Source of the DNA: Sinorhizobium medicae
GTDB lineage: Bacteria; Pseudomonadota; Alphaproteobacteria; Rhizobiales; Rhizobiaceae
Assembly: GCF_007827695.1 (NCBI RefSeq)
Contig: NZ_VITA01000015.1
Location: 90,517 to 154,516, forward strand
DNA length: 64,000 nt
Direction: 5' to 3'
The position numbers were made by a program, and so were the translations under genes. Shown piece by piece: positions 36,383 to 44,337 of this stretch (position 1 is its first letter; the number at the start of each line of letters is the position of its first letter). Under the pieces are notes generated by a model that had not been told where the DNA came from, searched no databases, and saw only the letters and a list, made by a program, of their open reading frames with translations.

Positions 36383-37759
36383 ATGAACAAGCACTTCGAT
36401 GCAATCATCATAGGTGCCGGCCAGGCGGGGCCGTCCCTCGCCGGACGGTTGACCGACGCCGGCAAGACTGTCGCGCTCATCGAGCGCAAGCTCTTCGGAG
36501 GCACCTGCGTCAATACGGGCTGCATGCCGACAAAAGCCATGGTCGCAAGCGCCTATGCGATCCATACGGCCCGCCGCGGAGCCGAATACGGGATGACGAC
36601 AGGGCCCGTTTCGGTCGATTTCGGCCGCGTCATGGCGCGAAAGGAAAAGGTGCGGCTCGATGCCCGTTCCGGCCTGCAAAAATGGCTCAGGGGTATGACG
36701 AACTGCACCCTCTTCGAGGGCCACGCCCGTTTCGGCGGTCCGCGGGAGATCCGCATCGGCGAGGAGCTGATTTCGGGAGAGCAGATCTTTATCAATGTGG
36801 GCGGCCGCGCCGCCGTTCCGGCTCTGCCCGGCGTTAACGGCATTCCCTATCTGACCAACAGCTCCATCATGGACCTCGCCGAACTGCCGGAACATCTCGT
36901 CATCGTGGGAGGCAGCTATATCGGGCTCGAATTCGCCCAGATGTTCCGCCGCTTCGGCTCCGATGTTACCGTTATAGAGAAGGGGCCGCGTCTGATCGGG
37001 CGGGAGGATCCGGAAGTTTCCGATGCAATCCGCGAGATCCTCGAGAACGAAGGCATTCGGATACGCACGAATGCGGAATGCATCCGCTTCTCGCAAACAG
37101 CGGCCGGCATCGCCGTCGGCGTCGATTGCACCTCGGGCGAGCCGGAGGTGACCGGTTCCCATGTGCTGCTTGCGACCGGCCGCCACCCGAATACGGATGA
37201 CCTGGGCTTGGAAAAGGCTGGTGTAAAAACCGATGCACGGGGCTATATCGAGGTCGACGACAGCCTGCGCACGAATATTCCGCACATTTTCGCGATGGGC
37301 GATTGCAATGGCCGAGGCGCATTTACGCACACGTCCTACAACGATTTCGAGATCGTCGCCGCCAATCTCCTCGATGACGATCCGCGCCGCGTGAGCGACC
37401 GCATCCAGACCTATGCACTGTATATCGACCCACCGCTGGGTCGCGCCGGTATGACGGAAACCGAAGCGCGCAAAAAAGGATGCAAGCTCCTTATCGGGAC
37501 CCGGCCGATGACCCGGGTCGGCCGCGCGGTCGAAAAGGGCGAAACGCAGGGCTTCATGAAAGTGATCGTCGATGCGGACACCAAGGATATTCTGGGTGCC
37601 TCGATTCTCGGGACGGGTGGGGACGAAGCGATACAGAGCATCCTCGACGTGATGTATGCGAAGAGGCCATATACGACGATCAGCCGCGCCGTGCACATAC
37701 ACCCGACCGTATCGGAACTCATCCCGACGGTTTTCGGGGATCTTTCGCCGGCGGACTGA
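36383..37759 (+). CDS. Class I pyridine nucleotide-disulfide oxidoreductase (mercuric reductase/Lpd-like)
   Basis: This 458-residue flavoenzyme shows the FAD motif IIIGAGQAGPSLAG, the redox disulfide GGTCVNTGCMPTK near residue 45, the NAD-binding IVGGSYIGLEFAQMF, FAMGDCNGRGAFTH and the dimer-interface HIHPTVSELIPT with the catalytic His-Glu. It lacks the N-terminal metal-binding domain and C-terminal vicinal cysteines of true MerA, and no 2-oxo acid dehydrogenase genes are nearby. The substrate is therefore open. The ATG at 36383 follows CGGGGGTTG; the in-frame upstream start at 36320 adds unrelated residues. Confidence 0.88.
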   Translation: MNKHFDAIIIGAGQAGPSLAGRLTDAGKTVALIERKLFGGTCVNTGCMPTKAMVASAYAIHTARRGAEYGMTTGPVSVDFGRVMARKEKVRLDARSGLQKWLRGMTNCTLFEGHARFGGPREIRIGEELISGEQIFINVGGRAAVPALPGVNGIPYLTNSSIMDLAELPEHLVIVGGSYIGLEFAQMFRRFGSDVTVIEKGPRLIGREDPEVSDAIREILENEGIRIRTNAECIRFSQTAAGIAVGVDCTSGEPEVTGSHVLLATGRHPNTDDLGLEKAGVKTDARGYIEVDDSLRTNIPHIFAMGDCNGRGAFTHTSYNDFEIVAANLLDDDPRRVSDRIQTYALYIDPPLGRAGMTETEARKKGCKLLIGTRPMTRVGRAVEKGETQGFMKVIVDADTKDILGASILGTGGDEAIQSILDVMYAKRPYTTISRAVHIHPTVSELIPTVFGDLSPAD

Positions 37760-37765
37760 AAGCGC

Positions 37766-37833
37766 GCCCGTCATTCGCCTGCGGGCACCTTTTCCCCGCA
37801 AACGGGAGAGGGCTAACCGAGGAGAGGGGCAGA
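37766..37833. repeat. Candidate intergenic repeat with CCCTCTCCC-type arms
   Basis: The gap between two convergent genes contains GCCTGCGGGCACCTTTTCCCCGCAAACGGGAGAGGG with imperfect inverted arms, similar in style to the short mosaic repeats common in rhizobia. No second copy was seen in this window. Confidence 0.35.
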
Positions 37834-37859
37834 TCCGAGAGACGGCGCCGCGCGATCGA

Positions 37860-38654
37860 TCACATCCTGTCGCTGAACCACCGCAGCGACATGCAGGAAA
37901 GCCCCGCGTCGATCTTGCCGATTTCCGTCGTTTTCAGCGGTACGACCATGTAGCCGGCCTTGTCGAGCATCTCGATGGTCCTCGGGAAATCGGAGCCGAC
38001 CAGAACCACGTCGTTGACCCGCAGAGCGTTGGCGGCCGGTTCTTCGCCCTCAGGGATGATCATCTGCCGGAACTTCCCGAAGACGCCCGAACGCGCAAGA
38101 CGATCGGTGGACAGCACCGTTTCATCGTCGAGCAGCGAGCAATCGGTCTTGAAGTGCAGGACGCCTTCAGGTGTCGCAACGATCTCGCTCGCGCGCCCGA
38201 GTTTTTCGAGGCACGCCCGCAGCGCCGCTGCGCCCTCCTTATCGGTTCTTGCAGAAAGGCCGATCATGACGCTTTCCCGAGTCGTCAGCACATCGCCGCC
38301 ATCGGCATAGCCCTCGGGCAGGTCGAGCACCGCATCGAACATGTCGTGCAGCGTCGGGGAGATTTCCTCGACCTCCTTGGCGCGTGTGGCCGCACCCGGT
38401 CGAAGGAGGATCGCCCCTTCCGTGAAAACGAGAGCGGGATCCTCTACGAAAACCGAGTCCGGGAAGGCTTCGAGCGCCGGCAGCAGGGTGACAAGGACGC
38501 CGGCATCGCGCATTGCCTCGACATAGGCGTCGTGCTCAGACTTGACTCCCTCATAGGTGGGGTTGCCGCGATCTTCGGCGCGCAAACCGTTGACGACCGA
38601 TCGCGATGGCGAGCGCGCGATGATTGAATTGAATTGATAAGCCGGACGCGTCAT
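37860..38654 (-). CDS. Dimethylarginine dimethylaminohydrolase (DDAH)-like amidinotransferase-fold enzyme
   Basis: This 264-residue protein shows the DDAH pattern: FPDSVFVEDPALVF near residue 64, YADGGDVL near residue 115, HFKTDCSLLDDETVL near residue 168 with the likely catalytic His, and a C-terminal GLSCMSLRW with the nucleophilic cysteine. DDAH turns methylated arginines into citrulline and methylamines; arginine deiminases and other guanidine hydrolases share the fold. The length and the SCMSLRW ending favour DDAH over full-length arginine deiminase. The gene is followed on the same strand by none of the urea or arginine genes, so its role is isolated. Confidence 0.85.
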   Translation of the reverse strand: MTRPAYQFNSIIARSPSRSVVNGLRAEDRGNPTYEGVKSEHDAYVEAMRDAGVLVTLLPALEAFPDSVFVEDPALVFTEGAILLRPGAATRAKEVEEISPTLHDMFDAVLDLPEGYADGGDVLTTRESVMIGLSARTDKEGAAALRACLEKLGRASEIVATPEGVLHFKTDCSLLDDETVLSTDRLARSGVFGKFRQMIIPEGEEPAANALRVNDVVLVGSDFPRTIEMLDKAGYMVVPLKTTEIGKIDAGLSCMSLRWFSDRM

Positions 38655-38683
38655 TGCGGACTCTTCTCCCTTTGTTTAATTTT

Positions 38684-39115
38684 CTATTCAGCCGACACCG
38701 TGCTTACGAAATCCGGCCCGCCGCGCAACGTGTTGCTGACGGTGCAGATCTCCTCCTCGGCCGCCTCGGCAATGGCGTGGCGGACCGTCTCGTCGAAATC
38801 CCCCTTGATGATGAAGGCGATATCGAACCGCGCGACGCGAGAAGGTTCGTCATGGGCCTTCTCGCCGGTGACCTTGACGGAAACCTCGGTGAGACGGTCG
38901 AGCACACCGAAACGGCTCGCCGCGATGCGGGCGCTGAGCACCAGGCAGCTCGCGAGCGATGCATAGAGAAGATCGAGCGGCCCGAATCCCGGCTGCGAAG
39001 GACTTGTGACGATATCGAGCTCGCCGCCGGTAAGCGACTTAACATGCGGCAAACCGGTTCGTCCGACAACGGCGCTCGCCCCCGTCTCCCGAGTCCTCAC
39101 TTTGAGCTCGGCCAT
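38684..39115 (-). CDS. OsmC/Ohr family protein
   Basis: This 143-residue protein has the OsmC-like layout, with GFGPLDLLYASLASCLVLSAR holding the first conserved cysteine (near residue 57) and the helix around it. A second cysteine is in EEEICTVSNTL near residue 126. In Ohr and OsmC these two cysteines reduce organic hydroperoxides. I chose the ATG at 39115 (MAELKVRTRE) with AGAGGG upstream. It starts 15 bases after the RbsD/FucU gene ends, so the two probably form an operon, perhaps with the DDAH gene downstream. Confidence 0.85.
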   Translation of the reverse strand: MAELKVRTRETGASAVVGRTGLPHVKSLTGGELDIVTSPSQPGFGPLDLLYASLASCLVLSARIAASRFGVLDRLTEVSVKVTGEKAHDEPSRVARFDIAFIIKGDFDETVRHAIAEAAEEEICTVSNTLRGGPDFVSTVSAE

Positions 39116-39129
39116 CGGCGTGCCCTCTT

Positions 39130-39585
39130 TCAGATGGTTTCTGGCGGAACGACGCCTTTGGTAAAAAGAAAGCAGCCGTAAAACCGTGTCTCGCCGGTGG
39201 TGATGACGCAATAGGCCTTCTTCGCTTCCTCATAGAAGGCAAAACGCTCGATGCCGTACATCGGCGCGGGCTTCCCCTCGGCGCGATCGATTTCGGCCTG
39301 CACCTCGCGTTGCACGCCCGGGACCTCGTCGGGTGCGCCCATGACCTCCATGCGCCCGGCCGAAGGCTGCAGCGGCGTATCGAGGGGAAGCACCGAAAGG
39401 ATAGCCTTCGCCGCGCGCGCCGCCGAAACATTGTCGATATGCAGCAATTTGCCGAGCGTGGTCTGTCGTGCGATGGCATCCGACGGGAAATTGGTATCGG
39501 AAATCACAAGCGTGTCACCATGCCCCATAGAGCGCAACGCATGCAGCACATCGGCATTCAGAGCCGGGTCGATATTCTTGAGCAT
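39130..39585 (-). CDS. RbsD/FucU family sugar mutarotase
   Basis: This 151-residue protein of the RbsD/FucU fold catalyses exchange between anomers or ring forms of a sugar. It shows MLKNIDPALNADVLHALRSM with the HGD catalytic motif in GHGDTLVISDTNFPS, then RFYGCFLFTKG near the end. The GDT and NFP text is closer to FucU (fucose mutarotase) than to RbsD. The ATG at 39585 has GGAGGAGAA upstream. It lies downstream of the deoxyribose operon but after a 286-base gap, so it probably has its own promoter. Confidence 0.87.
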   Translation of the reverse strand: MLKNIDPALNADVLHALRSMGHGDTLVISDTNFPSDAIARQTTLGKLLHIDNVSAARAAKAILSVLPLDTPLQPSAGRMEVMGAPDEVPGVQREVQAEIDRAEGKPAPMYGIERFAFYEEAKKAYCVITTGETRFYGCFLFTKGVVPPETI

Positions 39586-39635
39586 TCCTGTTCTCCTCCA
39601 CTGCGTTCTCCGGGAAATAACCGGCCGGGAAACGC

Positions 39636-39672
39636 GCAGCAAATCAAAGTACCACCGCGACTTTTGCGCACC
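39636..39672 (+). repeat. Decayed second copy of the 6916-6977 element
   Basis: GCAGCAAATCAAAGT and the following bases match 6918-6954 at 28 of 37 ungapped positions. The start codon, stop codon and hairpin of the first copy are all lost. It is in the gap between the RbsD/FucU and aldehyde dehydrogenase genes, close to the promoter region of the former. Confidence 0.5.
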
Positions 39673-39871
39673 CTCCGACCACATTCCTAAACGAGCAGGA
39701 ATAATGGAGAAAGAAGCCCGCCGCTGATCATCACGCTACCGTCGCATCAGGGAAGCTGAAATGATAAGCGGCGCGATGGCATCAGGCCGTTTCCGGCGCG
39801 CCCCGTCAACAGCCAGTTGCCCTTTCTCCACGCTTCCGAGGGGAAGGCCACCGCTTGGGAAAAGCGGGAGT

Positions 39872-42256
39872 CTATTCGCCGTAAGGAATCCAGATGTTCT
39901 TGACGTCGACGGCGCGCCGCAGGAATACCTGTCCTTCCGCCGCAGAGCGATCCATCCAGTCGATCGACCGGCCGTAATCGACGAAGGTACGCTTGAGATT
40001 GCCTATGGACAACCTCTCGACCAGCGTCGAAAGCTCCGGCGAACCGAAGGCCCAGAGCGCGTCAACATCGTTGTGCGCGGCGAGCGCCTTGGCGAGCTCG
40101 GTCGCCGAACCGGTGACGATGTTGATTACGCCGGGCGGCACGTCTGAGGTCTCGAGGACGGAATAAAAGTCGGTCGCGGCCAGGGGATGTGTTTCGCTCG
40201 GCACCGCGATCACCCGGTTTCCGACGGCGATCAGCGGAGCCACGAGACTGACGAGCCCGAGCAGCGGCGCTTCCGGCGGGCAGATGACGCCGACAACGCC
40301 CTGCGGCTCCGGCATGGCCAGAGCGACCCCGCGCAGGGGCGGCTGATGCACGACGCCTTCGTATTTGTCCGCCCAGGCGCCGTAGCTGAAGAGCCGGGCA
40401 ATCGAAGCCTCGACCTCCGTTCGGGCACTGGCGGCCGACGCCCCCGTCATTGCGGCGATGCGATCGGCGAATTCCGCCCCGCGGCTGCTCAGATTTTCGG
40501 CGATGTAATAGAGGATTTGAGCGCGGTTATGCGCGGTTGCGGAAGACCAGCCCGAGGCACCCTGGGCCGCAACGACGGCGTTGCGTATATCCTTGCGGTT
40601 GCCCTCGCCGACCTCGCCGACCACCTTGCCTTTCGGTGAAAGCACGGGCCGCGAATAGTTCCCGTCCGGCCGCGCCTGCTTTCCACCGATGAAGAGCTTG
40701 GCCGTGCGATCGAGCACAGGCAAGACGAAGTCGCCTGCCGCCGTTTTCGGAGCCGGCGTGGCGGGTTCTGCGCGCAGCTTCCTGCCGATCCACGCCTTCG
40801 GCTTCAAATACTCGTAGCAACCCTCGCGTCCGCCCTCTCGGCCGAAGCCCGATTCGCGTTTTCCGCCGAAGCCAGCCGCTGCATCGAAGAGATTGGTCGC
40901 GTTCACCCATACGACGCCGGCCGCAAGCTTGGCGGCAACATGCAGGGCAAGCCCGATCGTTTCGCTCCAGACGCTCGCGGCGAGGCCGTAGCGGCTATGG
41001 TTGGCAAGCTGAATCGCCTCGTCCGGCGTACGGAAGGTCATGGACACGGCCACGGGGCCGAAAATCTCCTCCGTCGCGACCACGGAAGTCGGCTGGACCC
41101 CGGTCAGCAGCGTCGGCCGATAGAAACTGCCGCCCTTCGGCAACTCGATCCTGGGCTGATGCATCGACGCACCTTCGGCGACACCCTTTGCCACCAGCTC
41201 TGCGATACGCTGCAACTGAACGGGCGCGACGATCGCCGCCATGTCGATTGACTTGTCCAGGGGATGTCCGACGCGAAGCGTGTCCATGCGCCGCTTCAAA
41301 CGTTCATGGAAAACCGGTGCCACGCCTTCCTGCACCAGGAGGCGGGAACCAGCGCAGCAGACCTGCCCCTGATTGAACCAGATCGCGTCCACGACGCCTT
41401 CGACCGCTGCGTCGATATCGGCATCGTCGAAAACGATGAAGGGCGATTTGCCGCCAAGCTCCAAGGTCAGCGACTTTCCAGAGCCGGCAGTCTTTTCGCG
41501 AATGAGGCGCCCGATCTCGGTCGATCCGGTAAAGGCGATCTTGTCGATATCCTCATGCTCTACGATGAGTGCTCCCGTCTCGCCCTCGCCCGTCACCACG
41601 TTGAGAACGCCCGGGGGAAGCCCCGACGCGGCGGCCATCTCCGCAAACAGCAGGGCCGTTAGAGGCGTATACTCCGCGGGCTTCAGGATCACTGTGTTGC
41701 CGAGTGCCAGTGCAGGCGCGACTTTCCAGGCGAGCATCAAAAACGGGAAATTCCACGGGATGACCTGGCCGACGACCCCCACCGGCACCTGATCGGCGAA
41801 CTCCGTTTCCTGGAGCTGCGCCCATCCGGCGTGATGATAGAAATGCCGGGCGGCAAGCGGGACGTCGATGTCTCTCGTTTCCCGGATCGGTTTGCCGTTG
41901 TCCAGGGCTTCGACGACGGCGATCAAACGGGCATGGCGCTGGATCAGCCTCGCAAGCGCATAGAGGTGCCGTGCGCGGGCATGGCCGGAGAGCTTGGCCC
42001 AGGGGCCCTGCGCCTTGCGCGCCGCCGCCACCGCCGCGTCGACGTCCTCGCGCCCGCCGCGTGCAATTCCTGCGAGCAATGCGCCCGTCGCCGGTTCGAA
42101 CGTGTCGAACGTCTTCCCGGAGACCGCAGCGACAAAGGCGCCATTGATGAAGTGTCCGAACTTGCCTTCATGCCGGTCGAGCCAGGCGCGTGCCTCCGTA
42201 TCGGCTTCGGGAGCCACGCCGTAGGACATATCGTCGAAGAAGGTCGCAACGCTCAT
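39872..42256 (-). CDS. Aldehyde dehydrogenase family protein, double-domain fusion
   Basis: This 794-residue protein holds two ALDH units. The first (about residues 1-490) is complete: VIPWNFPFLMLAWKVAPALA, FTGSTEIGRLI, the catalytic Glu in LTLELGGKSPF, and the catalytic Cys in FNQGQVCCAGSR. The second (about residues 510-794) resembles only the NAD-binding half and lacks a catalytic Cys, so it is degenerate. The gene follows deoC after four bases. DeoC releases acetaldehyde, so oxidation of that aldehyde to acetate with NAD is the natural role for domain one. The function of domain two may be structural. Confidence 0.88.
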   Translation of the reverse strand: MSVATFFDDMSYGVAPEADTEARAWLDRHEGKFGHFINGAFVAAVSGKTFDTFEPATGALLAGIARGGREDVDAAVAAARKAQGPWAKLSGHARARHLYALARLIQRHARLIAVVEALDNGKPIRETRDIDVPLAARHFYHHAGWAQLQETEFADQVPVGVVGQVIPWNFPFLMLAWKVAPALALGNTVILKPAEYTPLTALLFAEMAAASGLPPGVLNVVTGEGETGALIVEHEDIDKIAFTGSTEIGRLIREKTAGSGKSLTLELGGKSPFIVFDDADIDAAVEGVVDAIWFNQGQVCCAGSRLLVQEGVAPVFHERLKRRMDTLRVGHPLDKSIDMAAIVAPVQLQRIAELVAKGVAEGASMHQPRIELPKGGSFYRPTLLTGVQPTSVVATEEIFGPVAVSMTFRTPDEAIQLANHSRYGLAASVWSETIGLALHVAAKLAAGVVWVNATNLFDAAAGFGGKRESGFGREGGREGCYEYLKPKAWIGRKLRAEPATPAPKTAAGDFVLPVLDRTAKLFIGGKQARPDGNYSRPVLSPKGKVVGEVGEGNRKDIRNAVVAAQGASGWSSATAHNRAQILYYIAENLSSRGAEFADRIAAMTGASAASARTEVEASIARLFSYGAWADKYEGVVHQPPLRGVALAMPEPQGVVGVICPPEAPLLGLVSLVAPLIAVGNRVIAVPSETHPLAATDFYSVLETSDVPPGVINIVTGSATELAKALAAHNDVDALWAFGSPELSTLVERLSIGNLKRTFVDYGRSIDWMDRSAAEGQVFLRRAVDVKNIWIPYGE

Positions 42257-42260
42257 TTCA

Positions 42261-43265
42261 TCATCCTATCGGGTGTCTGTTCAGGGCCGAATAGGCACCG
42301 CTCACGTGATGCTCGAGCTGGCGCTCGATATCGCCGAGCAGGCTCGATGCCCCGACGCGGAAAAGATCGGGCTCGAGCCAATCTCGCCCGAGTTCCTCTT
42401 TCATGAGGAACTGGTAGTTCAACACGTCCTTGGCGGCGGAGATTCCTCCGGCCGGCTTGTAACCGACCTTCAATCCTGTCCGCTCCTCGTAGGCCCGGAT
42501 CATCCTGAGCATGGCGAGGGTGACGAGCAGCGTCGCGTTCACCCCCTCCTTTCCCGTCGATGTCTTGATAAAGTCGGCCCCCGCCATCATACAGACAAGC
42601 GAAGCGCGCGCGACGTTGCGGAGCGTCTTCAGGTCGCCGGTCGCGAGGATGGCCTTGACATGGGCGTCGCCGCAGGCCGCACGAAAATCCCGCATTTCGT
42701 CGTAGAGCGCCTGCCAGTTGCCGGTCAGAACATGCTCGCGCGTGATGACGATGTCGATCTCCCGGGCACCGTCGGCAACCGAAGCTTCGATTTCCCTGAG
42801 CTTGACGTCATGCGGCACGAGGCCGGCCGGAAAGCCTGTGGACACTGCCGCGACCGGAATGCCCGAGCCCTCCAGGGCATCCACCGCAGTCGAAACGAAG
42901 CGGTGATAGACGCAGATCGCCCCGGTCGTGATGCCGCGATCGCCCATACCAAGTGCGTCGAGAATGTCCTGGCGCACCGGCTGACGCGCCTTGGCGCACA
43001 GGCGCTTGACGCGTTCGGTCGTGTCGTCGCCACTGAGCGTCGTCAGATCGATGCATGTGACGGCTTTCAAGAGCCAGGCGGCCTGCGCATCTTTCTTGAC
43101 GGTGCGCCGGCCCGGCAGCGTCTGAACGCGGCGTTCGGCCGCGGAAAAATTGACGCGCTGATCCAGGACCCAGGAAAGGTCGAGTTCGATACCGTCGTTG
43201 CGCGGCCAGTTATGGCCGGCGCCGGCGGGGTGCACCGCCGTGCTTTTCAGAGCAAGGTCTTCCAA
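42261..43265 (-). CDS. deoC: Deoxyribose-phosphate aldolase DeoC
   Basis: This 334-residue class I aldolase splits 2-deoxyribose 5-phosphate into acetaldehyde and glyceraldehyde 3-phosphate. It shows CIDLTTLSGDDT near residue 92, then DIVITREHVLTGNW, and the Schiff-base lysine in ADFIKTSTGKEGVN, followed by KVGYKPAGGIS. It is longer than the E. coli enzyme by an N-terminal extension, like the vertebrate-type DERA. It follows the DeoR gene on the same strand after 95 bases containing direct repeats, and is directly followed by the double ALDH gene, forming a deoxyribose operon. Confidence 0.92.
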   Translation of the reverse strand: MEDLALKSTAVHPAGAGHNWPRNDGIELDLSWVLDQRVNFSAAERRVQTLPGRRTVKKDAQAAWLLKAVTCIDLTTLSGDDTTERVKRLCAKARQPVRQDILDALGMGDRGITTGAICVYHRFVSTAVDALEGSGIPVAAVSTGFPAGLVPHDVKLREIEASVADGAREIDIVITREHVLTGNWQALYDEMRDFRAACGDAHVKAILATGDLKTLRNVARASLVCMMAGADFIKTSTGKEGVNATLLVTLAMLRMIRAYEERTGLKVGYKPAGGISAAKDVLNYQFLMKEELGRDWLEPDLFRVGASSLLGDIERQLEHHVSGAYSALNRHPIG

Positions 43266-43320
43266 CCGATTTCTCCCCGATCTTCCCCGACCATTGTTGC
43301 GGCTCCTGGAGCGGACGGAA

Positions 43321-43351
43321 TGTTAGCTTTATAACAACTTCTGTTAGATTT
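43321..43351. promoter_or_regulatory. Candidate DeoR operator, 21-bp-spaced direct repeats
   Basis: TGTTAGCTTT (43321-43330) and TGTTAGATTT (43342-43351) match at 9 of 10 bases and are exactly 21 bp apart, two DNA turns. A TAACA at 43332-43336 makes a partial inverted repeat with the first copy. A TTGACA (43375-43370, minus strand) lies upstream on the operon side, though the -10 is unclear. Confidence 0.55.
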
Positions 43352-43360
43352 CCATCATTC

Positions 43361-44116
43361 CTAGGTGCCTGTCAAGGCAGAGTCCCCAGCGAGCGCCGTC
43401 TCACCGTCTTCCGTGACCAGCGACCGAAAGGCACTGAGCGGAGCGAAGAAGGCCGCCTTCAGCTTGCCCAGCTTGCTTTTGTCCGCAACGAGGTAGTTCT
43501 CACGCGCCAGCGAAATCACCTTCTGCTTGACCGGCACCTCATGGAAATGAACGCAGGTCGCTCCCCGCACCGGGTCAATCCCGGCGGCCGAAAGAAAAGC
43601 GACATTGATGCCGAGCCTTTCGAGTGTCTCAAGACCGGGCGCGCCGGAAAAGGAAGCAGATGACGAATGGTAGACGCCTCCCAGCATCACGATGCGGAGA
43701 TTTGCCTTCCGCGTCAGCCTTTCGGCTGTGTTCAACGAATAACATACCGCCGTTATCGAGTAATTCTCCGGTATCAGATCGACCAGATATTCGAGCGTGG
43801 TGCCGCAATCGATGAAGATCGTCTCGTCGGGTCGGATGTGCCGGGCGGCATGCCTGCAAGCCTCCCGCTTTGCCGCGGCATGGCTGTCTGCCGCGCGGGC
43901 AAGCTCGTAGGGCGCATCGCTCTCGATGTCGGCCGCTGAAACGATGTGACCGCCCAGATATCCGAAAAGCCCGGGGTTGTCGGCGACATCGCGGCGTACG
44001 GTCATTTCCGACACGCCGAGCAGCGCCGCCGCCTCCTTCAGATGCACGGTCCTGCGCGATGAAAGCGCGTTGGACAAGACGGCGATGCGTGACGCCCTAC
44101 GGCTGGCCATGTTCAT
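43361..44116 (-). CDS. DeoR family transcriptional regulator
   Basis: This 251-residue regulator has the DeoR helix-turn-helix text VHLKEAAALLGVSEMTVRRD at about residues 24-43 and a DeoRC sensor domain, with FIDCGTTLEYLVDLIPENYS near residue 105 that binds a phosphosugar. It is upstream of deoC, so 2-deoxyribose 5-phosphate is the expected inducer. The start may be the ATG at 44116 or at 44110, which has GGA seven bases upstream. A TGTGA-N6-TCACA palindrome lies 36 bases upstream of the first start. Confidence 0.88.
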   Translation of the reverse strand: MNMASRRASRIAVLSNALSSRRTVHLKEAAALLGVSEMTVRRDVADNPGLFGYLGGHIVSAADIESDAPYELARAADSHAAAKREACRHAARHIRPDETIFIDCGTTLEYLVDLIPENYSITAVCYSLNTAERLTRKANLRIVMLGGVYHSSSASFSGAPGLETLERLGINVAFLSAAGIDPVRGATCVHFHEVPVKQKVISLARENYLVADKSKLGKLKAAFFAPLSAFRSLVTEDGETALAGDSALTGT

Positions 44117-44151
44117 TCCGTACGAAAGCAAGCTCTAGCGGGATGCGCTTT

Positions 44152-44167
44152 TGTGAGAATTATCACA
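44152..44167. promoter_or_regulatory. CRP-type palindrome TGTGA-N6-TCACA
   Basis: TGTGA (44152-44156), GAATTA, TCACA (44163-44167) is an exact match to the enterobacterial CRP half-site pair. It lies between the DeoR regulator and the alpha-2-macroglobulin gene. The known Sinorhizobium Clr site is different, so the bound factor is uncertain. Confidence 0.45.
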
Positions 44168-44337
44168 GTTTCAAAGCCGTCCGCAAGCGGACGCGTCGGG
44201 TCACCGACGCTCGGCTCGAGGGTGTCACGCCACGCGCAGCCACAGACTGTGCCGGAGGTACCGTTTCCTCGATTGACAATGCCGGGCGATGATTGAAGAG
44301 TAATTTACAATCGAAGCGGCCAGCGTCGGGGGGACTT

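Noticed and set aside
44136..44147. TAGCGGGATGCG resembling one arm of the repeat at 4256 and 63805
   Set aside because: Only 12 bases match and the other arm is missing, so it is too short to call a copy.
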